Positions 1 through 13,583 of a stretch of 64,000 nucleotides of DNA are shown piece after piece; within the stretch, counting starts at the first letter, position 1, and each line of letters begins with the position of its first letter. A program made the translations under genes and the position numbers. The notes beneath the pieces are model-generated. The model did not search any database and was not told the DNA's origin. It saw only the letters and a program-made list of their open reading frames with translations. Source of the stretch: Niebla homalea (lineage: Eukaryota; Ascomycota; Lecanoromycetes; Lecanorales; Ramalinaceae); the NCBI GenBank assembly GCA_019925105.1, contig JAHGAU010000009.1, positions 1,364,001 to 1,428,000 on the forward strand. The letters run 5' to 3'.

Positions 1-220
1 GAGTTTAATTTACTTAAAGACTTCTTAAATAATAAGATTAAAGTTTTATTAATAATAAGTTATTAAATTATTAATAATAAGCAAATATATATAAGGATTA
101 TAATTTATTAAATTAACCTTAATTAAGGAATATTATAATACCTTAATTAGCTTTAAATACGTTAAAGTACTTATAATTATTAACTTACGTCCGTTATAAG
201 TAAGGTAATTATAAAGTATA
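1..220. other. RIP-mutated AT-rich flank, unassigned
   Basis: Very AT-rich sequence without readable frames. It is the target DNA into which the element at 221-9699 inserted; 216-220 (GTATA) is the left copy of that element's target duplication. No domain is recognisable. Confidence 0.6.
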
Positions 221-384
221 TGTCACGAGAAATGCGGTATGCATAAAGTGAGTGGGTGTAATATGTATGATTGATAGCTATCTAAGTTGGTGGTAGGTGA
301 GATATCTATGTGCGCATGCCAAGCAACGGAACAAGGTAAGTCCGGTCCGTACCAAGGGATCCTCCCAAGGTCCATACCGTGACA
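221..384 (-). repeat. LTR of family A (3' by primer-site orientation)
   Basis: 164 bp, begins TGTCACGAG and ends ACCGTGACA. It is noticeably less mutated than the flanks and pairs with 9536-9699 over its full length. Confidence 0.8.
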
Positions 385-559
385 ACATACCTACAAAAAA
401 AGAGAAAAAAACGACGTTTACGTCGCATTATATCCACCACAAAACATTATATGTGTTAACATACTTAGTAATAAAGGTAACCGAGGGGAAGCTTTGAGTA
501 TATAAATAATACTAATTAAATATATGGTCATTAAGAAATAAAGGGTAATAAAATCGCAT

Positions 560-690
560 ATTAAAAAAGAATTAAAAACTTATAAACCGAGTAATTATCG
601 CAATTTACCCGGGAAATAATCATAATTTTTAAGCATTATAATTAAGTTAAATCGCTTAAAAACGTGATCTCCAAGGTATTCCCGAGTAAT
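560..690 (-). repeat. Conserved hairpin block, copy in family A element
   Basis: Contains a short stretch ending TTACCCGGGAAATAAT followed by AAATCGCTTAAAAACGTG. The same block recurs near the 3' LTR of the elements at 13584, 16299 and 39923. Two CCGGGTAA/TTACCCGGG arms can pair in the better preserved copies. Function unknown. Confidence 0.55.
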
Positions 691-866
691 ATATTAAAGG
701 TATTATTGCTTAAATAGTTTATAAGTATATTAACGATATCCTTACTTATTAATAAGATCGTAACCTTCTTAATAAGTATTATTGAAGTTAACTTTAGTAT
801 ATTTAGGAACGTTATTATTAAGGACGTAAAGGAAAAACCCGGGGTCGTCGTTATTAATGGGCTCGG

Positions 867-1077
867 TGTTATGGTAGGAAACAACATAGGGGTTAGTGCT
901 TACCTTATAACTCTAGCGTAGCTGGGCCACAGGAATACTTAATATTTATCCTTCCTACTTTTCTTTTTACTTCTTTAATAATTAATTTACTTATTAAATA
1001 TATTATTTATTAAGGCTATATATATATTTTATATTATTATATTATCCTTAAGCTTTAAATATACGTTTAACTTAATA
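867..1077 (+). repeat. 5' LTR of Gypsy element
   Basis: Starts TGTTATGG directly after the CTCGG duplication and ends CTTAATA. It aligns with 8084-8297, most differences being C-to-T or G-to-A. Confidence 0.8.
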
Positions 1078-3269
1078 TTTTAATTATTATTAACCTTTTT
1101 AAAAAATAATAATCCGAAATATTAAATTACGTATATAATTAAAAAAGAAAAAAACCGTATATTTTCCGTATTTAAACCGTATTTATTGGTATAATAGATC
1201 TTAATACTTTACGTTAAAGAACTTAACCTAAAAAAAAAAGGTATTATACTTTTTATCTTTCGGATTTAAGAAATCTTTTTAAGTTTTCGTTTAAATCGGA
1301 GTCTATAATTATTAACGGTAAAGATTAACGTTAAAAATCCCGATCCGAGTTTATTACGCCTCCTTTTTATAAATAAAAACGGGTATAGTCCAGGTCCGTA
1401 TTAAACCCTCTTTAAGAATAAGAACGTTAAAGATAACGATTTAAGTCCGTTACGTTTATTCCCTTAAAGTAAAACTTCCCTTCCTTAGAATAAATATCCT
1501 TTATAAACGTATATTATAATAAGGAAGAATAAAACCTTCATATTACCGTTACGTAAAAAGAAGAAAAGCTGGATAAAATAATTTATTAAGTTAAGCTTTA
1601 TAAAATAAAGTTTTATAAATAATTTATTTATTTAAATAAATAAGTATTAAAGACTTATTCTATAGATTCTTAAAATACGTAGAAATTATTATTAAACTAT
1701 ACGGTATAGGTTAAAATACTTTATCCGATTATTATTAATCGTAAATTTATATCGCTAAATATTTATAAATAAACTATAAATAAAACTTAAATTAAAAGTT
1801 TAAAGAAAAAATCCTATAATTATATTAAAGTCCTTATACTCCTTAAGTATAAAAATAAAAGTACTAAAGAACTTTAAAAGTAAATTAAAAATACTTTTAC
1901 GGTTTTCTTCTTAAACTCCAATTATAATACGGATTACGTCCGTATTATATAAATTTTATTTTCCTTAAAAGGTAAGATTAAAAATTTATAAACGTATTAT
2001 AAGCGTAAACTTAAACTTAATTTTATATTAACTTAAAAAAGATTTATTAAATTCCTAAGTTCCTTAATATTAAACCTTATTAATAAAAAGATAAAAGTCT
2101 GGCTTTAATATATAAATTTAAAATAAAATAAAAAATAATCGGTTTATAGCTTTAACGTATAAATAATATCCTTAAAAAGTTAATTCTTAAAATATATAAA
2201 AGAATAATAAGTTACTTATTTATTTTATAAGCTTAAAAAGCGATTATATTATATAATAATATAAACGTTAAACGGGGTTTTTTCTATATATAATAAAATT
2301 ATTACGTATATAAATTATTTTAAATTTAATAATATAACCGTTTACTTTTTATAAAAGAAAAATAAAAAGAAAATTATTAAGAATAAATCTTTAAGGAAGG
2401 AATTTAAACTTTTTATAAGTCAGCCGCTAAATTAAGGTTTTTTATAGGGTTAACGAACGGATTTTTTTAATGTAATATATTATTATTATTAAGTAAAAAG
2501 GTATAAGAAATTAAGTTATCCGTTACTTAAAAAGGAACGGAAGGCTATCGGATCCGTTTTATATATAAAAAGGGAGAATAATTTAAGAAATATTAATTTT
2601 ACGATAAAAGCTTTATTAAAATATAAAAGCCGTAATTATTAATCTCGGAAAAGGTTATTATTAATAAAGGTTAAATATTCTTTAATAATATTGAAAAAAA
2701 GAATATAGAAATTTATTTTAATATAAGGATAAAGATTAATATAATTAATTAAAACTTTATAATAAAGAAGGATTTATTTTATATTTAAAATACGGTTTTA
2801 TTAAAGGTTATTTAAATAAATAATAATAATATATTTTATTATAATACTTATTTATTAAAACTTTATATATATAATAGTTAAAAATAACTGGGAATAATAA
2901 AGATTATTATGTATATAATAAATAAATAAGGCCCGTTAATAACCTTAAGGATATTAAGTTTAATTAATTTAAAGATTAAATTAAATTTTAAAGAAAGGAG
3001 GTAACGTTTTAAGGTTAATAAATAGGCTTTTTAAATCGATAAGTTATATATTTTTATAATAATATTAAAAAAGGAGCCGGTAATATATACCTTAATAATT
3101 ATAAACCCGTTATTTAGGAATTAAGCTACCTTAAAAACGGTTAAGAATTATATAGGCTATAATTTAACCGTAAAAAGATTATCTTTACCAGCCGAGTTAT
3201 CCGAATATACGGACGTTTTTTTAACAGAAAAAACCAATAAGCTCTTTAAGTATATAAAATATAATTACG

Positions 3270-6200
3270 TAATTAAGACTACCGCCGAACCGCTATACGG
3301 ACCTTTATATAACCTATTTAATACGGAATTAATAGCTCTTTAAGTTTACTTAAATAAAGTATTAATAAAAAAATGGATATAATATTTTATTAATTTTACG
3401 GGTTTATTGATCCTCTTTATATTTAAGAAAGACGGGGGTTTACGCCTTTACGTGGATTACCGGGGGCTAAATAAGGTAATAATTAAGAATCGTTATTTTT
3501 TACCCTTAATTAATAAAACTTTAAATTAACTTTATAAAATAAGGAAATTTATAAAGCTTAATCTTAAGGATACTTATTATTATATACGGATTAAAGCGGA
3601 TAATAAATAAAAAATTACGTTCCGGATACGTTACGGTTACTTTAAGTATATAATTATACCGTTTAAGTTAATAAACGTATTAATAACTTTTTAAATTTAT
3701 ATTAATAAGTCGTTAACCGGTATTATTAATAAATTTTACGTTATATACTTAAATAATATTTTAATCTTTTTATATATTAAAAATAAATATTTAACGTATA
3801 TAAAACGGGTCTTAAAGCGGCTTTAAAAATTTAGATTCTTTATAAGTTTTAAGAAATATAAGTTTTTTATTATTAAAGTAGAATTTCTAAGATTTATAAT
3901 ATTAATTATAAATATAATAATAAATAAAAGTAAAGTAAATATAATTATATCGTAATTTAAGTTTAAGTTTTTTTACGATATATAAATCTTCCTTGGTTTT
4001 ATTAATTTCTTTAAACGTTTTATTTATTATTACTCCGTAAAAACGGCTTCTTTAACGGAGCTATTAAAAGGAATATAAAAAAGATAAAATACGGCTTATT
4101 TACGTGGTTTTTAATAGTAAAATAAGCGTTTAAAGAGTTATATAAAACGTTTTTTAATATCCTAATTTTATATTACTTTAATCCGAACTTTTAAATTAAG
4201 GTTAAAATAAATATATTTAATTTTAGCCTTATAAATATCCTATCTTAATTATATTAAGATAAATAATAACGATTTATCGTTTTCTAGTTCCATAAAATAA
4301 CAGATATAGAATATAATTACGAAACTTATAACCAGGAATTACTAATAATTATCGTAACTTTTAAGTAATAACGTTATTATTTTAAGGGTAGTTTTTATAT
4401 AATTAAGGTATTAATTAACTATAATAATTTAAGAGGTTTTATAAAGGTTATTACTTTAAACGGTAAGTAAGTACGATAAGTAATAAAGCTAAACTTATTT
4501 AACTTTATTATTAAGTATTAATCGGGTATTTTTAACCCGGCGGATACGTTTAACCGATGACTTAATTACGTATTTATTAATATATTAATATTAAAGTTAT
4601 TATTTACGTTATAAAAGAAGTTAATAATTATAAAAAGTTTAATTAATTTTATATTCTAAAAAATCTTAAAAATCTATAAACGAGCCTTAATTAATTAAGG
4701 TAAAGTAATACGAAAACGTAAAAATAATATATATAAGCCGTTAATAATTATTCCCTTTTTAAAGGAAATAATTCGGAATTTAATAATTAACGTTATTTAA
4801 AAAATATACTTAAAATCAGTATATTATATAAAACGTAAGGACCCTTAAACTCTAAAAAGGGTAATATTATAGGTATATAGGTTATATATATTTATAAGGT
4901 AATTAAAGAATAGCTTAACTTTATTACTGGGATTATTAATTATAAATAATTTATTTTATATACCGTTATCCGAATTATAATAACGTATTAAACGGTATAT
5001 AATCCTAAAATTAAATTTATAATAAAACTTATTAAAGCGCTTTAAGTTAAAAATACCTTTATTTTAAACCATAAAAGCGTTAAGTTTATAAATAAAATAC
5101 TTAAGAAAATTAATAAATAAATATTTAACTTAATTAATTTTTTAAGATATAATAAACGCTTATAAATTTTTATTAAAGAAGCCGTATAAAAAAAGTTATT
5201 AAGACAATACTATAATAACCCCGCCTTAAGATATTTTAGAAACAACCATATTAAAGAAATCCTTAATAGATTTTATATTTAAGAAAATATAAATATAAAT
5301 ATTAAATTACACGTTAATTTATATAATATTTATTAAAGAATTAAAGCTTTTAAATATAAGCTTTATAGTGAACTAAATAGTTTATTAATATTATTATATT
5401 TTTTTTAAAAATTATTATAGATTTTATTATAAATTTACTATTTAATAAGTAATAAAGTTATATATATAATATAATTTTAATTATAGTTAATTATTTAATT
5501 AAGAAATTAAGATTACTTCCCATAATTAAGAAGATTATTATTTTTAAGTTAATTAAACTTCTTTTTTAATATATATTTTAAAAATATAGGGCTCCTAATG
5601 GTATTATAACCGATTAAGGCTTACTTTTTATAAGTTTTTATTAATTTAAGGTATATAATATAATATATACGTTCCGTAAATTAAGTATTTTTTTTTATCC
5701 TTAAACGGATAATTAGACGGAACAGTAAAATTAAATTCTTAAATATTACCTTAAAACGTATTATTATAAAAATTAAAACGATTAAACTTTAATATTAAAG
5801 ATTATAAACTTTATTTATTTTATAAGTAATAATATTATAATTAATAAGCCTTTATCGGAAGCTTTAATAAGGTATTTTTTAACGTTTTAAGAGCGGGTTA
5901 ACGATAAATTAAATAAGATAAAAGTCCCGGTTATAATTAAAAGAATTAAAAAGTTATTAACGGTTTAAGACGATATAATAAAGTATTAATAATATATTAA
6001 AAAAGCGGAAATAAAGTCTTATAACCGTAAGTATAAAACTTAAAAGTATAAAATTGAAAATATAATTATATTATTTATAAAAAATATTAAGTAAAAATAA
6101 TTAAATAAAAAACTTTTATATAAATTTATAAACCTATTTATAATTCTTAAGTTAATCGGATATTAAGCGTATTACTTAACTTTATTATTTATTTATAAGA

Positions 6201-6330
6201 TATATAATATATTTTACGTATCCTTACTTAAACCGTATAGGAAACGGTTTAAGGTTAAAGATAATTATTTATTACCGGATTTTATTAATAATAAATTAAA
6301 ATAAGAAATCAAAAATTACTTAACCGTAAT
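3270..6330 (+). pseudogene. Gypsy pol remnant (RT, RNase H, integrase, chromodomain region)
   Basis: Plus-strand translation, ignoring RIP stops, gives the Ty3/Gypsy reverse-transcriptase signature. Around 3420-3490 it reads [17 protein letters not shown] followed by [11 protein letters not shown]. Around 3570-3600 lies a degenerate L-D-L-K-D-A-Y-H-like block. Around 3620-3790 are the F-R-x-R-Y-G-Y-F block and the Y-x-D-D motif, the latter now Y-L-N-N by G-to-A change. RNase H and integrase follow between about 4200 and 5900. Near 6180-6260 the sequence still reads as the conserved post-integrase segment (a degraded N-V-F-H-V-S-L-L-K-P-Y-R). Stops are almost all TAA/TAG at positions where CAA, CAG or TGG are expected. 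It cannot encode a working enzyme. Confidence 0.85.
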
Positions 6331-8083
6331 AAAATTAATAAGGAATTATATTATAAGATTAAATAAAAAGGGTTTTTAATTATTTATAATAAGTAAATTC
6401 TAATAAAGAATTTAAAATATATAAAAAAGCTATAAAGTATATTTAATAAGAAATATAAATAGTTACGATATAAAATATAGGATATATAGCTTAAATATAA
6501 GGTATTTAATTTCATTATAGGGATAAGCTTTAATATAAATATAAAAGTATTATTACTTATATATATATATTAAATATTATTAATTTATAATCCTTTAAAC
6601 TTATTATCCTTTATATTCCTTTATTATAATTTACTTATTATTTATTTAAATTTTATATAAGAATTAATACTTAAACTTATGATCTTTTTACGGTAAAAAC
6701 GTACCTTAATTAATTAAGTAACTTATAATATTATATAATACAGAGTAAACGTACTTAAGAAGTTACTATTTTATAAAACGGTTTATAATTAAAAACTTAT
6801 CGGTATTTTTAAATACGAACACTTATAACCCGTTAGGGGGCTATAAGGGGTCCGATATAATATAGGGAAATCAGGTTATAATAAGTTTATTAAAAGAATA
6901 ATAAAAGATATTAAAGAAAACTTAAAGTTAATTAATAAACGTAAGGTTTATATAATAAGTATTAAAAACGGATAAAATATTAATAAAGTAAAAGTACGTT
7001 ATATAAGCGATCCGCCGGCGTTTATAATAAATAAGTTATATTTAAAGAAAAGATTCTTATATATTAATTATTTAAACTTTATATTAAAATCCGGAGGTTA
7101 AAGTAAATTAAGCTTAAGTTATAACGTAATTAATAACGTATAAACCGCGATAAAAGTATATTTATAATAAAACGACTTAAATTAATTAATTACTTAAATA
7201 TAAAAGCTATATAATTAATATTATTAATTATATTATATTTATATTTAATTAATATTAATACCTTAATAATATTTTACTAAAAAAGCTTTAATTTTATAAT
7301 AATTAAGAAACGTAAGAACTTTATATAATATTTAATAAAGTTCACCTATATAATTTTATATTGCTTTTTATTTTCCTTAAGTATTAAAATAAGTTAATAA
7401 CGGTATAAAAATATATAATTTATTTAAACGTTTAACTTAAATAAGATTTAAATATATATTTAATTTATATAATAATTACGTTATATAAACATAATAAAAT
7501 CGGAGGTATATAATCTTATATAACGTTTTTTTAACTAAATAACGCGAATATTTTATTAATCTTAACTTTTTTTTTATTGACCTTAATATTATATAATTTA
7601 TATAAGGGTTCATAAAGGTAATAAATATATCGTAAATAATACTTTTTATTAAGCGTTATTTATACGGTATAAATAGACCTTATAAGTAATTTATTTAATA
7701 ATTATAAGGGTAACTTAACCGGAAGTTAAACGGATTAAAAGAAATTATTAATAAATAATTTAAATATAATTATATAATTTAAACGTAAGTTAATTATGAC
7801 TTAAATATTATTATATAATAAAAAGAGTAAAATACGCGTTTAAGAAAGTATATATATTATTATAAGTTTAAAATATTCTTATTTATAAATATAAAGACTT
7901 TTACCGGGTAATACTAATATTATTAACGCTAAAAATTAAGTAAATACGTTATATACCCGTATTATAAGGTTTATAAACTCTTTTCCTTTTCTTTTATTAG
8001 GTTTTTTAAAGGTTTTTAATAAGTTACTTTAAGGTTATAATTAAGAATTATAATTTTAAGGATAAAGTATTAAGGAGAAAAGG

Positions 8084-8297
8084 TATTATTATAATAGAAA
8101 ATAATATAGAGGTTAATATTTACCTCGTAACCTTAACGTAATTAGGCTATAGGAATACTTAATACCTATCCTTCCCACTTTTCCTTTTACTTCTTTAACA
8201 ATTAATCTACTTACTAAATATACCATTTATTAAGGCTATATATACATTTCACATTACTATATTACCCTTAAGCTTCAGGCATACGTCTGGCTTAACA
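8084..8297 (+). repeat. 3' LTR of Gypsy element
   Basis: Starts at TATTATTA (original TG mutated to TA) immediately after a purine tract and ends CTTAACA before the CTCGG duplication. Its last 100 bases are less mutated than the 5' copy. Confidence 0.8.
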
Positions 8298-8549
8298 CTC
8301 GGCCTGATATATTAATACGTAATTTACTATAAGCAGTTTTTATCTTAGGTAAAAACCTTAATTTAAGTAGTTACTATAGGGTGAATAAAGACGTTTATCG
8401 CGATTATAGCCGTTATTATAACGTTTATCGCGATCGTAATTATTGGTAATAATATTTAATATTACTTACTATAAGTAGGGTAATTTACTATAAGTACGGT
8501 ATTGCTTAAACTATACGGTTTACCGAATTTATACCTAGGACATAAAGAG

Positions 8550-9330
8550 ATCCATATTTAAACCAGGGAATAATAAGGTACTCTGTAAGGAGGGCTCGAA
8601 TTTGGTGAAGGTTAATTGTAATTTATTCTTTAAGTCGTAATTAAGTTTCTTAACCAAAGTTATAACTTAGTTAATAAACGCAGTTACGGGTTTTTGGTCT
8701 ATAGCGTCTTTACGTATATACCGAATTTAATTAAATTAATTAAGGAGCTAATACTCCGGAATACCGAATTAAGATTTAAGGGCATTATAAAGAAGACTTA
8801 TTTTATTAAGGAGCTTTATTTATATTATACCACTTATTTCTAAAGTCTATTAATTATAAGCCTTATTTAATCCACTTAAATTCATAAAGGTAAAAACTAA
8901 ATACTTCCTAATGAAATCGATAGATTTAATTTTACAAACGGTTTTAAGCCGCTTAATAAAGGTATAGACGTTATTGGTATTATTAAAGTATTTAAGCTCT
9001 TTAATATAAAAACGGTTTTTTTCTAAAAATAAAACTAAAGATATAAACTTTTCCTTCTTTTTCTCTTATAGGGTATTACCGTTATTGTTAAGATTCTTAT
9101 TAACTAAATATTCTTAACGGCGTCGTTCTTTTAAAGGTATATATATCCTTTTAAGTTCTATAACTTTAACTTAAAGATTATTGAATTTTATATTGAAATT
9201 TACGTTTATAGCTTTAATTTAAACGGTAAGCGCCTTAATAGTATTTTCATTAGTTATTTTTAAAGGCTTTTTCTTTTTAAGCTTTTAGGGTTCTTATTAA
9301 GGGTCTTAAGGAGGTTATAATATCTATCCC
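8550..9330 (-). pseudogene. Gag-like remnant of family A element
   Basis: The reverse strand stays open apart from RIP-type stops and reads as a plausible gag-like segment, for example KLNYDLKNKLQLTFTKFEP near 8595-8660, preceded by AFIN..VITLVKK. The pattern resembles retrotransposon gag capsid helices but no diagnostic motif such as a zinc knuckle is seen. No reverse transcriptase or integrase signature occurs in either internal part of this element, supporting a gag-only or gag-derived unit. The assignment is tentative. Confidence 0.4.
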
Positions 9331-9520
9331 GAGCGGGTAATACGGCCTTATTTATCTTTAAATATAAGATAGGATAACGTTAAAGGGCCTTTTAAAGGGA
9401 TTAACGATTTAAGTGTTAAAGAAGTACGTCTAACGTAATTATATAAAAGCTATAACGTTGTTACTTTAACTCAAGGCAGATAGAGATTATACTTAAATCT
9501 ATAGGAACTATTAGATTTTA

Positions 9521-9533
9521 ACTATTGCTACTA
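9521..9533 (-). other. Primer-binding-site-like motif, family A
   Basis: Reverse strand reads TAGTAGCAATAGT two bases inside the LTR. Reversing RIP-type changes gives TGGTAGCAATAGC, as in the elements at 13584, 16299, 36812, 39923 and 47854. Confidence 0.6.
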
Positions 9534-9535
9534 TT

Positions 9536-9699
9536 TATTACGAGAAATGCGGTATACATAAAGTAAGTAAGTATAATATGTATGATTGATAGCTATCTAA
9601 GTAAGTGGTAGGTGAAATATCTATGTACGTATACCAAGCAACGGAACAAGGTAAGTCCGGTCCGTGCCAAGGGATCCTCCCAAGGTCCATACCGTAACA
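9536..9699 (-). repeat. LTR of family A (5' by primer-site orientation)
   Basis: 164 bp, aligns end to end with 221-384. Followed by the GTATA duplication at 9700-9704. Confidence 0.8.
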
Positions 9700-9789
9700 G
9701 TATAACTTAAAGGATCATATTATAACGGTTACGATTAATAATATAAATAGAAATAATATTATAATAGTTATATTACGTTAAGAAGTTAA

Positions 9790-10066
9790 CCTATAGTGAA
9801 AAATTCAGAAAAGATGGAAGGTAATAAAAGAGCAAAAGTAATAAAATAGTAAGTAATAATGGAGTATAATTGAAGATGGGCCGTAGCCTTTATATAAGTT
9901 AATAAGTTATAGGAAGTCTGTTATGGTAATCCGTTAAATTTTCCCTTTTTAAAGTATATATAAATTAATTCTATTCTTAATTGACTTTTTTAATATTTCT
10001 ATTCCTTTATATATTTATCCCTAAGTTTAATACTTTTTATGTTCTCCTTTTTTTAAATTCCATTTA
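9790..10066 (-). repeat. LTR-like repeat, left copy (partner 35150-35416)
   Basis: Aligns with 35150-35416 as a direct repeat. The right copy is less mutated, with only transition differences through most of the length. Outer boundaries are approximate. Confidence 0.65.
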
Positions 10067-13000
10067 TAATAAAATATTAATTCTAGTATTATTATATTCC
10101 GGACTATATTATATATATTTATATATATCTTAATTACTTATTTAATTGTTTATAATATCTTTTATATAGTCGGTATTATTATAAGTTGAAAAGTTGAAAA
10201 ACGTTAACTTAATAATAATTCGCCCCGGCTTCTTTTATAATAAATTTATTCCTTTAATATTATATATTATAATTAAATAACTCTTATCCTTTAATACCGT
10301 TTATATATATATTTACTTATTTTTTTTAGCTTTATTTTTCAATCTTACTTAATAATAATCAATAAATATATTAAGACTTAATTTTCTTAAAGACAACCCC
10401 CTTAATTATTTTAACGTATTAATAACGGCGACCTTAATACTTTATATTTACTTATTTTAGGGCTCGGACTACTTATATTTATATTTTCTTTAAGTATAAT
10501 ATACTTAATCCGCTTAAGGGTATAACGCGTCTTATTCTATTTATTAAAAGATTATAAATACCGCCTGCTTATAAGGATCGGGATATATAACCGGTTATTT
10601 TTTACCTTATTTTTCAGTTTATATATTTTTAATATCTTTTTTTATTTTCCTGGTTTCGCCGCTTTTAACTATATTTTAAGTAAACTCGTTACGTAATGTT
10701 ACGTATATTTAAAGGAGGCTTTAAGGTAAATTTTATTTAAATTTTATCTTATAAATTTTAATATCTTTTTCGTTAATATACTTAAGAAAGCACTATAAAT
10801 AATTATATAATTTATATGTTTTTCCCTTAATTAATTGGTATATTAAGTACTTTCGGGGCTATATTTACTTATAAATGAAATATATTTTCGTATTTTCTTA
10901 ACGTTTTATATATAATCGTCCCGATCGAGGCGTATTTAAAAGACATATTAAAAAAGGTTCCTTCTAAACGTAATAATATTATTTATTATCTTTATTAAGT
11001 TCCGTTCTAGCTGGTTCTATTAATAAGTAAAACGTTAATAATGATATCCGATTATTTATTTACTTAATAATTTTATCCTGTAATTATTTTTTTAATTTTT
11101 TTTACATATTTATTTTCTTTATTTTCTTTTATTCCTTTAAATTTTTTAAATTTTTTAAAATTTTTAGTTTATAACTTTTTAGACTTCTTTTATATAAACT
11201 TAAATTAAATTAAACTTATAATCAACTTATCGGAATCCTTTAAAAATATATATAAATCGATAATTTTAACATTATTTATTTATTATATATTTATATTAAC
11301 TTACTCGTAGTTTTCGGAATTCTATATAGGATTTTTTAATTATATTTATAGCAATTACGTTAATTATATCTTTATATTTCTCAATAAGTATTTTCTTATT
11401 ATTAACTTTATTAAATTAAAGGACGTATTCTTATTATTATAAAGGTTTATTTAATTAATAACCGATTAATATATTTAAAACTATACTTTACGGTTTTTTA
11501 TAATCCTAGTTTATTTTAACTTTCTTGTTTTTAAAAGCTTCTTATAATATATATTTAAGTTTTCGTTTTCTGTATACGTAACGGTACTTAAGTATATATT
11601 AAATATTAATAAATTAACGGCGATTATTACTTTATGTTATTATTTATCATTATATTAATAATCTATTTAATAATAAATATTTTAATTATATTTTTAAGTA
11701 TTAATTTAATAATTATAGCTTTTATTTATTTATATCTAAATTAATTTATTTTTAATTAACTATTATTAATTTTTTTTGTAGATTTTTAATATTAAAATAT
11801 AATTAAATAAACGCCTTTTCTCCGATATACTATATTTTTTCTTAATTTTAATATTAACCGTAAGTTAAATATAAATATAAATACTAGGTTAATAACAGGT
11901 TTAATTTAACCTTTTATTTAAATAACTTTAACCCCTTTAAATTTATTTAATAATCCTCTTAATTAATTATAATATCCTTAAATTTATTTGGTATTTTTCT
12001 TATTATTCCTTTACGTTAATTGTATAATCGGCAGCCCATTTATATATCTATCGGTCCCTCTTATTAATAGTTTACTCCTTTAACTTTATAAAGAAAACCC
12101 GTTCATTAATAAAGTTATTAAGTGGTTTTTTTTATTATTTTCCCGTTAATCTTTTACGTTAATAATATTATGATAATATTTTACCCGTTTTTCTATCGCC
12201 TTTATTAATATTAATATCCCCTTTAAATAAGTTTCTTATAATAAAGCGTATGTTGAAGATAATTTATCTTTTTTTTAAATTAAACTTATTAATAAAATTT
12301 TATTAATACTTATTAAAGAAAAAATAGAATTCAATATAAGCTAAGAATTTAATTAATAATATAATTAATGTTTTATTTCGTTTAAATAATAATAATAATA
12401 ATAATAAATTATATTTCCCTATATATATAAAAATAATTAATAATTAAACCCCTCTTTAAATATTAGTTTAAGTATTAATACCTTATTAACTCCTCCGTAA
12501 AAACGGCGTCCGCGTTTTTTTTTTATTAATTCTTAATTATTTACTTTTATTGCTTAATTTATTATCCCAACGTTATTACCTCCGGATTCCAATCTTTCTT
12601 TATATATTTTTTAAGTGACTCCCCTGCCTTTTAATCTTACCCCGTAAACGTTATATACCTTAATTCGACTATAAGATCGTTAATATATTACTTTAGTTTT
12701 TATTAAATTAACTATTAAAAAGGAGTTTTATATATTCTTTTAAGTTTATAATAAGTTATTAAATTCTTTAAATTCTTTAAATTCCGTTAATTTTTTAAAT
12801 AATTATACAATTAATTCCGTTCACCGGTTTACTTTAATTATCCGGGATCGTTTTTATAATTATTTTAATTTTAAGGGTCCGTTTAATATAAGTTATTATT
12901 TAACGTTTTTTATTTTTTTTTCCTTTACGTATTTTATTATATAATAATCCTCCGGCTTTAAATCCTCCGTTATTACCGCTATATATATTTAAATATAATT

Positions 13001-13583
13001 TTATTCCTCTTAAGTTTACTTATTGTTTAAGTAAGTTTTAATTATACTTAATTATAATAGTAAAGCTAATTAATCTTTATCCGCTTTTTTTTAAAGACTA
13101 TATATTTTTATAATCTAATAATTATAATAATTAATATTTTAAGTTTGGTTATTATAACCGTTTTAACATTAATACTTATAGTATTAATAATTTAAAGAAA
13201 CCTTAAATACTTTAAAAGTAACTTAAATAGAATTTTGAATGAATTATTTTATACTTAATTGATTTTATTTATATATAATATATAATTTACGTTAATTTTC
13301 TTTTTAAAAAATATAACCTTAATTATAAATAATTATAAATAATTTTAATTTCTTTAATTTTTAAATTATATTATAATTAAGAAATAATAAAAAAAAAGAA
13401 AATAAAACTTTATATATCCACATTTATACTTGTTCTTTTTATTTCCTTTATTATTAGCGATTTTGTCCGTTTTAATTATATTAATATTATTAAACCGGTT
13501 ATCTCCTTCCTTTTTTTTATTTTCCTGAAATCTTTTAACGTACTAAAGATATAAAAATAATTAAAATAAAAATATACAGGAAA
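10067..13583 (-). other. RIP-mutated 3' region of the old Gypsy element, no recognised domain
   Basis: About 3.5 kb of AT-rich DNA. The minus strand around 12200-13100 is the most protein-like, with long stretches broken only by TAA/TAG and a basic patch KKKRGRRFYGG near 12500, but I do not recognise a family. By position it lies 3' of the integrase of the minus-strand Gypsy element. A TAA-type microsatellite sits near 12386-12405. No intact gene. Confidence 0.45.

Larger units (their letters stand above)
867..8297 (+). mobile_element. Ty3/Gypsy chromovirus-type LTR retrotransposon, nested, RIP-inactivated
   Basis: LTRs at 867-1077 and 8084-8297 (about 211-214 bp, TG...CA before mutation). 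The exact 5-bp duplication CTCGG lies at 862-866 and 8298-8302. A purine-rich tract (AAGGAGAAAAGG) ends just before the right LTR, fixing plus orientation. The internal 7 kb reads as gag-pol with reverse transcriptase, RNase H, integrase and a degraded integrase C-terminal/chromodomain region, then about 1.4 kb of unassigned 3' sequence. It sits inside the family A element and is therefore younger than it, but is more completely mutated than that element's left LTR. Confidence 0.88.
221..9699 (-). mobile_element. Non-autonomous LTR retroelement (family A), interrupted by a Gypsy element
   Basis: Two 164-bp direct repeats (221-384 and 9536-9699) start TGTCACG/TATTACG and end CGTGACA/CGTAACA. 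They are flanked by an exact 5-bp duplication GTATA (216-220, 9700-9704), so they bound one insertion. Removing the Gypsy element at 867-8297 leaves only about 1.7 kb of internal DNA, too little for gag-pol. Orientation is taken from a primer-site-like sequence beside the right LTR (9521-9533, reverse strand), matching the same motif in other elements here, and from a gag-like reading on the minus strand. The LTR core resembles the solo LTRs at 13729 and 48558. Known: gag-only or internally deleted LTR elements depend on pol supplied in trans. Inferred: this is such an element. Confidence 0.75.

Noticed and set aside
642..887. Minus-strand 81-codon open frame.
   Set aside because: It runs across the boundary of the nested Gypsy LTR at 867 and reflects low-complexity AT-rich sequence.
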